Part shown: in pieces, positions 58,671 through 64,000 of the stretch
How positions within the stretch are numbered: the stretch's first letter is position 1
Layout of the letters: each line of letters begins with the position of its first letter
Origin: Fasciolopsis buskii
Lineage: Eukaryota > Platyhelminthes > Trematoda > Plagiorchiida > Fasciolidae
Assembly (NCBI GenBank): GCA_008360955.1
Contig: LUCM01005116.1
Location: 19,453-83,452, forward strand
DNA: 64,000 bases
Direction of reading: 5' to 3'
The notes under the pieces: generated by a model
Told to the model about the DNA's origin: nothing
The model's input: only the letters and a program-made list of their open reading frames with translations
The model's database searches: none
Translations under genes and position numbers: made by a program

Positions 58671-58916
58671 ATGAAACAGCTTCAGAACATTTTCCCTCTG
58701 TTGATTGTTGTCGGAGTAGCCCTTGGGTCAGATGTGAGTGCGGTATGATTTTTATCAACTGACTAGATTCTCGAGCACAAGGTAGACAGGTTGGCTGCCA
58801 TGTCTGCACAAAATCCGGTTATTCATTTAAAAATGGACAATTTTAAGGAGCCGTCTAAACCCGAGGAGAAAATGCAGAGAAATAAAACCGACTGGTGCGT
58901 CTCAGTAGTATGTTGA
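58671..58916 (+). CDS. N-terminal exons resembling OST3/OST6 (TUSC3/MAGT1-like) subunit
   Basis: Exon 1 (58671-58733) encodes MKQLQNIFPLLIVVGVALGS-D, a clear signal peptide. A 33-bp GT-AG intron (58734-58766) joins it in phase 0 to exon 2, which reads DILEHKVDRLAAM, then NPVIHLKMDNFKE and QRNKTDW. The pattern (signal peptide, then KVxxL, then NPVIxLxMDxFK and an R-N) recalls the start of TUSC3/MAGT1, the thioredoxin-fold subunits of the ER oligosaccharyltransferase. The frame either ends at TGA (58914-58916) or splices at GTAGTA (58905, phase 0). The thioredoxin fold and membrane segments were not found downstream; CR1 sequence follows. So this is the 5' end of a gene with a long TE-filled intron, or a truncated copy. 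The family call is tentative. Confidence 0.45.
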
Positions 58917-59549
58917 TTAACAGTGGATCGAGACAATTGCTATACGAGACACGTGCCAGAGAATAGGAGGTTTCTGGAAAGGGTACGCGAAGTGTACGAA
59001 TGAGGCGGGAGAAAAGCTAATAGCGGCGACGCGTCATTTAGAGTTAAGGTTGGCAGAATTGGTAAAAAAGAATCCCAAAATTTTGAAGAAATGTGCAATC
59101 AGAGGCAATTTTAGGGACGGTGTAGAAACACCTAAGAATTGATTAGGGGCCTATGAAGACACTAGTAAATCGAATGTCCTTGGGAAAAGCCTGCAAACGG
59201 TGCACTGATCGGACGAAGCCAGCAAATAAGGATTGACTACCAGTTTGCTACAACCACGATCACTCAATTGGAAGTGGCAGTTTGGGGGCACGTAACGGGT
59301 ACTAGAACAGTTAGACCCAAAAAATTGCGGGAAGCCAGGCGAGACTATCCTGGCTATCCGAAGCTACTAGCCACTATAATGAGTGGATCTACTTGCAGAA
59401 TTTCCGAGGCTTCCATGAGACAGAGTAGACAGTCATTGGATTGGGAGGTAGGTATTTACAAAGGAGGTCCGCATAAACAGGTAACAAACTACTGAGCCAT
59501 GGGCCTGGCACGTGTCCCTTGTATGTGTGTTGAGAGGAGGGTGGGGAAA
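58917..59549. other. Spacer, possibly a CR1 upstream region
   Basis: A plus-strand frame (59268-59495) shows no motif. It lies upstream of the recognisable RT and could be a decayed part of the same element or intron. Confidence 0.3.
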
Positions 59550-61360
59550 ACGCGAATAAGGAAATGATGAAGTACTTTGTGCACAGCACCGCATGGATTC
59601 CCAAAGTAGATACCGTGTCGCCCAAAATACTTGGGGACCTTGTATGAGGTTCCGGTGAAATTCGATGAGGAATAAGTCGTAATTATGTGTCACTTGAACT
59701 TCAGTAAGACTTGTGGTTCAGTGGTGCCAAAGGTACACTCTCTGGGAATCGGAGGCTCGGTATCAATATTGATCCCGGATTTTCTGACGACTAGATCCCT
59801 CTACGTCAGGGTGGAAGACGAAAGTTTAGAGTAACTCTAGGAATCGAGCGAGGTAGCTTAAGAGCTAGTTCTTGGAGCTACTGCTGTTCGTTTTCTACCT
59901 TGACGAACTTGCAGCAAAGTTGGAAATACCATGCTGCATCTTTGCGGATGATGTGAAAATTTTGGTAGCAAGTAATCGTTAGGAATTGAAAAGAGACGGT
60001 AAACGTTTCTGATTTGGCGAAAAATTAGGATATGGCGCAAAATGGGGCGCAAGTCACTTGCCAACCGGCAAGTCAAAATGACTGACTGTAGTTGGCGAAA
60101 ATTGAAAGTTTTCAATTCCTGCAGTTCAAATGACCAATAACATGAGGGCAGTGATGACCACGAACCAAAATTGGGGTGAACAGTGGAGAGCTGCTGCCCG
60201 AAAGGCAAAAAAGGGGCTCTTCAGATTACGGCCCGCGGTATTCTGTAGGAAAGTAGAGACATTTATCCCTCCTTGTCAGGGGATGGTCAGGTCACACTGA
60301 AATTACTGCTTGCAGGCATGCCCGCTATTCGGCAGAAGGGGCGTAGGTTGTCTCAAGAGTATTCCACGACTAGCCACTAGAACGTTTGAGGGACGAAAAG
60401 GCAAGTCGTAAATGAGGGGGCCTGAACCTGTACACGATGGAAAGCGTAGACTCAGAGGTGACACGACCGAAACGTTCCAAATACTGAGGGGTTTGACAAG
60501 GGTAGACACCAAAGACATGCTAGGGCAAGCTACCGAATATAAACATGAAGAATGGCGCAAGGTGGTGGTATATCCGCTCAAAGTAAAACGTGGGTGCACA
60601 CATTTTATGTAATAGGATGATTGGGCTTTTAACCAGCTGTCGTTCATGTGGCGAATGCTGATGACACCACTCTTTTTTAGAGCTGTCTGATGCGGAATTT
60701 TATGACAATGATTGAGTGATGAAAATATACCAATATGATGTTGCAAAATATTAGAACGCATCCGACGGATATTCTCTCGACTCATTAATGCAGGGCGTCT
60801 CTATTCCCTTCTCACTGCAGCGGATATGGAATTTTTTCTCAAAGCAAATTGGTCCGCTATGACAAACCTGGGAGTTGTGGATGCTGATTCCTGCGCATAC
60901 AACCAGAAGAAATCTGGACGCCACATGTGTCATTGACGTCGATAAGGTCCTGCGCAACTGAGCTGAAATAGACCGAACAGAACAAACACACCAAGGAAAA
61001 ACCTCTGTTTGTTTGTGTCCATTTTAACGGAACGGACAACAAGACAAGAAGACCTAGTGAGACTGTAAGATCTATGAGGTCTAATTTAGTACCACTGCTG
61101 TTAAAAGGCATTTTCCGAGCGTATTTGTAGTATTGTGTCCAAACATGCAGACCATATTCTGCGTGGGATACGGAAATTCTGGGACAGGGTCATCGAGCCT
61201 TTGTACGGAAAAGCGATTTCAAGAGCGTGCATCTATTGCTTTGAGAAATAAATCGTTTGCCCTGCGAGTAGTGGACTGATGGGACAAGTTACTAGAGAAA
61301 ATGGTCCATGTGTGATGGATGCATTAAGTCAAAGCAGGCTGGACAATGCCTGGTTTGCTG
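59550..61360 (+). mobile_element. CR1-clade LINE, dead copy, RT to C-terminal end
   Basis: Plus-strand pieces: LNFSKTCGSVVPKVHSLGIGG, SILIPDFLTTRSLYVRVED, then two or more stops, a decayed LGPLLF region (VLGATAVRFLP), CCIFADDVKILVASNR across a shift (about 59925-59985), TNNMRAVMTTNQNWG, AAARKAKKGLFRLR, LRGDTTETFQILRGLTRVD and, near 61225-61305, ASIALRNKSFALRVVD. 59726-60652 is nearly identical, inverted, to 22556-23482, including the stops. The element cannot be functional. Confidence 0.83.
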
Positions 61361-61739
61361 TGTAGGACTTAGGTGGATGGCCAAACAGAACGTATGCGAC
61401 CACTTTGTCCCGTTTAGAGGTGATAGAAACGAGAGTTTGAAGTCATACAACACCCTCATTTCCACCATACTAACTGATGAGGGCTTCCACTTTCCCATTT
61501 CCGGGGCAACGTTCTATCCAAGAAGCCGTCGATACGAAAACCTGTAAGATTAAGCATTTCGCCGCGAATTCTTGCCACCTAGCTGAAGCTGGATGTGGCC
61601 CCGTAATTTTACTGCCGGTTAGAGTGAGACGAGGTACATTCTTCTTTGTTTCTTCTGGCTACATACACTGAATTGAACCCGAAACAGATGGATACAGTGC
61701 ATAGCATCGAAGGAATTCAGGACACTGGTAAGTGCAGAC

Positions 61740-62380
61740 TTCACAACTAGTCTTCAATGTCAGATGGCAGCCAAGATAGCACGGTTTGCCCTAAACCAAT
61801 TTAAGAGATCCGTAGGATGTAATAAGCCTAGCGCTCTGCCACTGTTCAAGGCAGTTGTCCGACCGCACTTGGAATACTGTGTCCAGGCATAAAGAACGTA
61901 TTTGTTAAGAGATAGTAAAGTGCTGGAACACGTTCGACTTGCTTTTACACGGTGGCTTGGGCATATGAGGCACATGGGATATGCGCAGAGGCTGAGGGCG
62001 CTTGGCCATTACTCTCTAGATAAACGTAGAGAAAGATGTGACTTAACATGGAAATCCAAGACCATCAGGGTCTTTCCGAGAAACAGGGTCACCGTGGAGC
62101 CTTATTACAGATAAAAGGGAGCGAGGCTATAAGATGAAACGGGAAACACGTAACAACCAGATTGAGGAGCAAATCGTTTGCCACACGAGCGGTGAATGGC
62201 TGGAAAAAGTTGCTGGAAGAAGTGGTAAAGACGGGGTCAGCGCGCGAATTCAAATAGGGACCAGACAATGCGTGGCTAGCTGTATTTGGAGATGAGAGTG
62301 TGTTAGTTGTGAGGTTGGAGAGATGGTCGAGAGGAAAGCATTTCACTAATTGTTTCCTCCCTTGTATGAACTGAAGAGGG
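61740..62380 (+). mobile_element. CR1-clade LINE fragment, C-terminal domain
   Basis: The plus strand reads ARFALNQFKRSVGCNKPSAL, VVRPHLEYCVQA-stop-RTYL near 61855-61900, then in shifted frames TRWLGHMRHMGYAQRLRALG and RRERCDLTWKSKTIRVF. It closes with RSKSFATRAVNGWKKLLEEV near 62165-62225. The copy is independent of the one ending at 61360. Confidence 0.8.
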
Positions 62381-63140
62381 TTTTACACCCCCCTGTTGTC
62401 GAAGCATCGTCAAATCCAAGGGACTCTCCGAGCAAGAACCTGGACGATCAGGCATCTCAACGTATAGTCCTGTAACCTAACTGGAACTGGACTTGGAAGG
62501 TTACTTTGGGCGCGTCATTTGGTGTTGTGCGGTGCATTTGCATGAGGGCGCTCATGGGCAATGGTAAGGGCGGCGTAGTACTTGTTGTGTGGGACATCTA
62601 GTCCATAAATGTACAGTGTTAGCTTTGCTGCAGCTGTATTATTTTGATCGGCTCATAAAACTTTCGCACTGTTAATTTTTCCTTAATAATCGGTATGCGG
62701 CATATATTTATTGATATTAAATGTTATTTACCCGGTTATTTCCTTGCCTGTTCACGAGAAGCAAGCGGGTTTTCCCACTAAAGCATTGCAAAAGTTTGTT
62801 CCAGAATATCTTGTCTTTTAATATGCAAATCGTTTATTTAAAAATGGGAAATAATTCCCAGTTGCTGTATTTATGACGTTCATTAGGCGAATATTGCTCG
62901 CGTTTTAGACATATGATGTGGCGGAAAAATCTGATTTCCTTCCTTACAGTGCCTTTTTGTTACTTAAGCTTTTTTCAATATATTATTTGGGCCCACAGAT
63001 TAGCAGGATGAAGGCGTGAGGAGGGATGTTTTCCTTTTTAGTAATACGTCGTGTTTGGTGTCAATCGGGGCCCACCATCCGTGGTTAACTACTCTATTTG
63101 TCTCCTCCTGCTAATTTTGTGTGTTTGAATGTCGGTGATA
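62381..63140. other. Intergenic, AT-rich, no repeat recognised
   Basis: No coding frame. A pyrimidine-rich run followed by AATCGTAG near 63105-63147 may be a splice acceptor for the small gene that follows. Confidence 0.3.
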
Positions 63141-63156
63141 ATCGTAGTCGCATCAT

Positions 63157-63345
63157 ATGGACTGCGCAATTTTGTGCATCACCGGGTTTCTGCTGCTAGT
63201 GTTTCTACTTATATCGCTTCCCGGCTGCTGTCATGCACTAAACATCGACATCAGAAAGCCTCCCCATTTTGTCTGTTCGTGGAGAACAACAATAAATGTT
63301 GCGTATGTGAAATTCCTGGAAATAACGTCGCCATTCGATCGGTAG
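63157..63345 (+). CDS. Small putative secreted peptide or first exon, unrecognised
   Basis: The frame of 62 codons starts MDCAILCITGFLLLVFLLIS and has an apparent signal peptidase site after CCHA, leaving a mature part of about 35 residues (LNIDIRKPPHFVCSWR...). The ATG follows an acceptor-like TCGTAG by about 9 nt. The frame ends in TAG at 63343-63345, but GATCG-GTAGTT overlaps it and could be a donor leading to a further exon. I do not recognise the family, and a second plus-strand frame overlaps. The signal peptide is the only positive evidence. Confidence 0.35.
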   Translation: MDCAILCITGFLLLVFLLISLPGCCHALNIDIRKPPHFVCSWRTTINVAYVKFLEITSPFDR

Positions 63346-63498
63346 TTTGAAGTCGGTTAAAAGTATACTCCTTTTAAATATGTGGCCGCTAGGAGGTACT
63401 GGAGGGCAACGAGTGAGGCAAACAACATTGGTTAGGGTCTGAAAGACCTGTCAGCTAGCTGGCTGGAGACACTGAAGGATATGGGAGTGAACTGTGAA

Positions 63499-63750
63499 CA
63501 TCATCATCATCATCATCACCGCTCAGGGTTAAACAACAAGGCAAGTCATACTGACTTCGCATTTTCTCCAAGGTTACGTATGTCTATAAAAATGAATACT
63601 CAAGGTGAACAGACAGTTGACCTACAAGGGGGAAAAACAAGAATGCTGCTGTAACCAACACAGGGAAAAGTCCAACTGTAAAAACGCATCGTTTCGATCA
63701 TCAAGGCACGATAGAAGATGACAACACGATCGCCACTGCTCACGATTCAC
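63499..63750 (-). mobile_element. RTE 3' end fragment of a copy with inverted 5' part
   Basis: It begins with six CAT repeats, then the CAGGGTTAAACAACAAGGC-type 3' UTR motif, and reads into coding sequence on the minus strand with TVNREQWRSCCHLLSC (compare VVNREQWRSFRHFQSN of the large RTE). It stops abruptly near 63750, where sequence of opposite orientation begins. Confidence 0.8.
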
Positions 63751-63753
63751 TGT

Positions 63754-64000
63754 CATATCCTCTCTTTTATTCAACCTGACTCTTCTACTTACAGCTTGAT
63801 CTCTTTGCCCCTTCTGCCTACCCATAGCTTCGCCAATGATCACACGCCCGATACTAGCAACGGTTCATTATCAAATAGTGTAGTAGGTGGTTTTCAGTCT
63901 GTTAGCTCACATTTTCTCAAGCCTCGTCAACCTCTGAATCTGGGTTCCTTCAATGTGCGCACTTTAATGCAGGCTGGCCAACAGTCGTGTTTGGCTCTGA
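63754..64000 (+). mobile_element. RTE 5' coding part, running off the window
   Basis: The plus strand reads LSFIQPDSS, LLPTHSFANDHTPDTSNGS, SNSVVGGFQSVSSHF and LNLGSFNVRTLMQAGQQSC. This is the N-terminal and early endonuclease sequence of the large RTE (TPDTRKGSLSSSVVGGFQSA, LHLGSFNVRTLMQADQQAC). It is open to the window edge. It lies head-to-head with the 3' fragment at 63499-63750, as expected for a 5' inversion made during insertion. Confidence 0.82.

Overview
This is a stretch of eukaryotic nuclear DNA, most likely from a parasitic flatworm (digenean trematode or close relative). The evidence is a mix of very short spliceosomal introns (several of 33-48 bp) in host genes and a dense, layered load of non-LTR retrotransposons of the RTE and CR1/Jockey clades, of the type abundant in fluke genomes. 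No bacterial operons, rRNA or CRISPR are present. The organism call is inference from gene structure and repeat content, not from a database match.

Host genes are few and widely spaced. I can support: (1) a WD40-repeat protein gene at 426-1971 (+), eight coding exons with 33-102 bp introns; (2) a three-exon gene of unknown function at 9687-11060 (+), about 150 aa; (3) a mitochondrial DnaJ protein of DNAJC30 type at 21535-22167 (-), whose first coding exon seems to carry only the ATG before a 33-bp intron; (4) part of a multi-exon, helix-rich, unrecognised gene at 42961-44106 (-); (5) the first two coding exons of a possible OST3/OST6 (TUSC3/MAGT1-like) oligosaccharyltransferase subunit at 58671-58916 (+); and (6) a small possible secreted peptide or first exon at 63157-63345 (+).

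The rest is mostly mobile-element debris. Left part (2-21 kb): RTE copies. The best is a minus-strand element at about 12585-16480 with endonuclease, reverse transcriptase and C-terminal domain in one frame, broken by a single TGA and ending in an (ATC)n tail. Around it lie older RTE copies, detached UTR repeats, and two tRNA-derived SINEs (9360-9605, 11480-11705). Middle (22-40 kb) and right (45-62 kb): CR1/Jockey-type elements on both strands, all broken. One 927-bp piece of a dead CR1 copy occurs twice in inverted orientation (22556-23482 and 59726-60652) and is almost identical. The window ends inside a further RTE copy whose 5' part is inverted against its 3' part (63499-64000).

There is no sign of genes working together as a pathway. 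The interest lies in gene architecture (micro-introns, unplaced genes) and in element structures (5' inversions, shared inactivating stops, and an exact repeat that stops at an N in the assembly).
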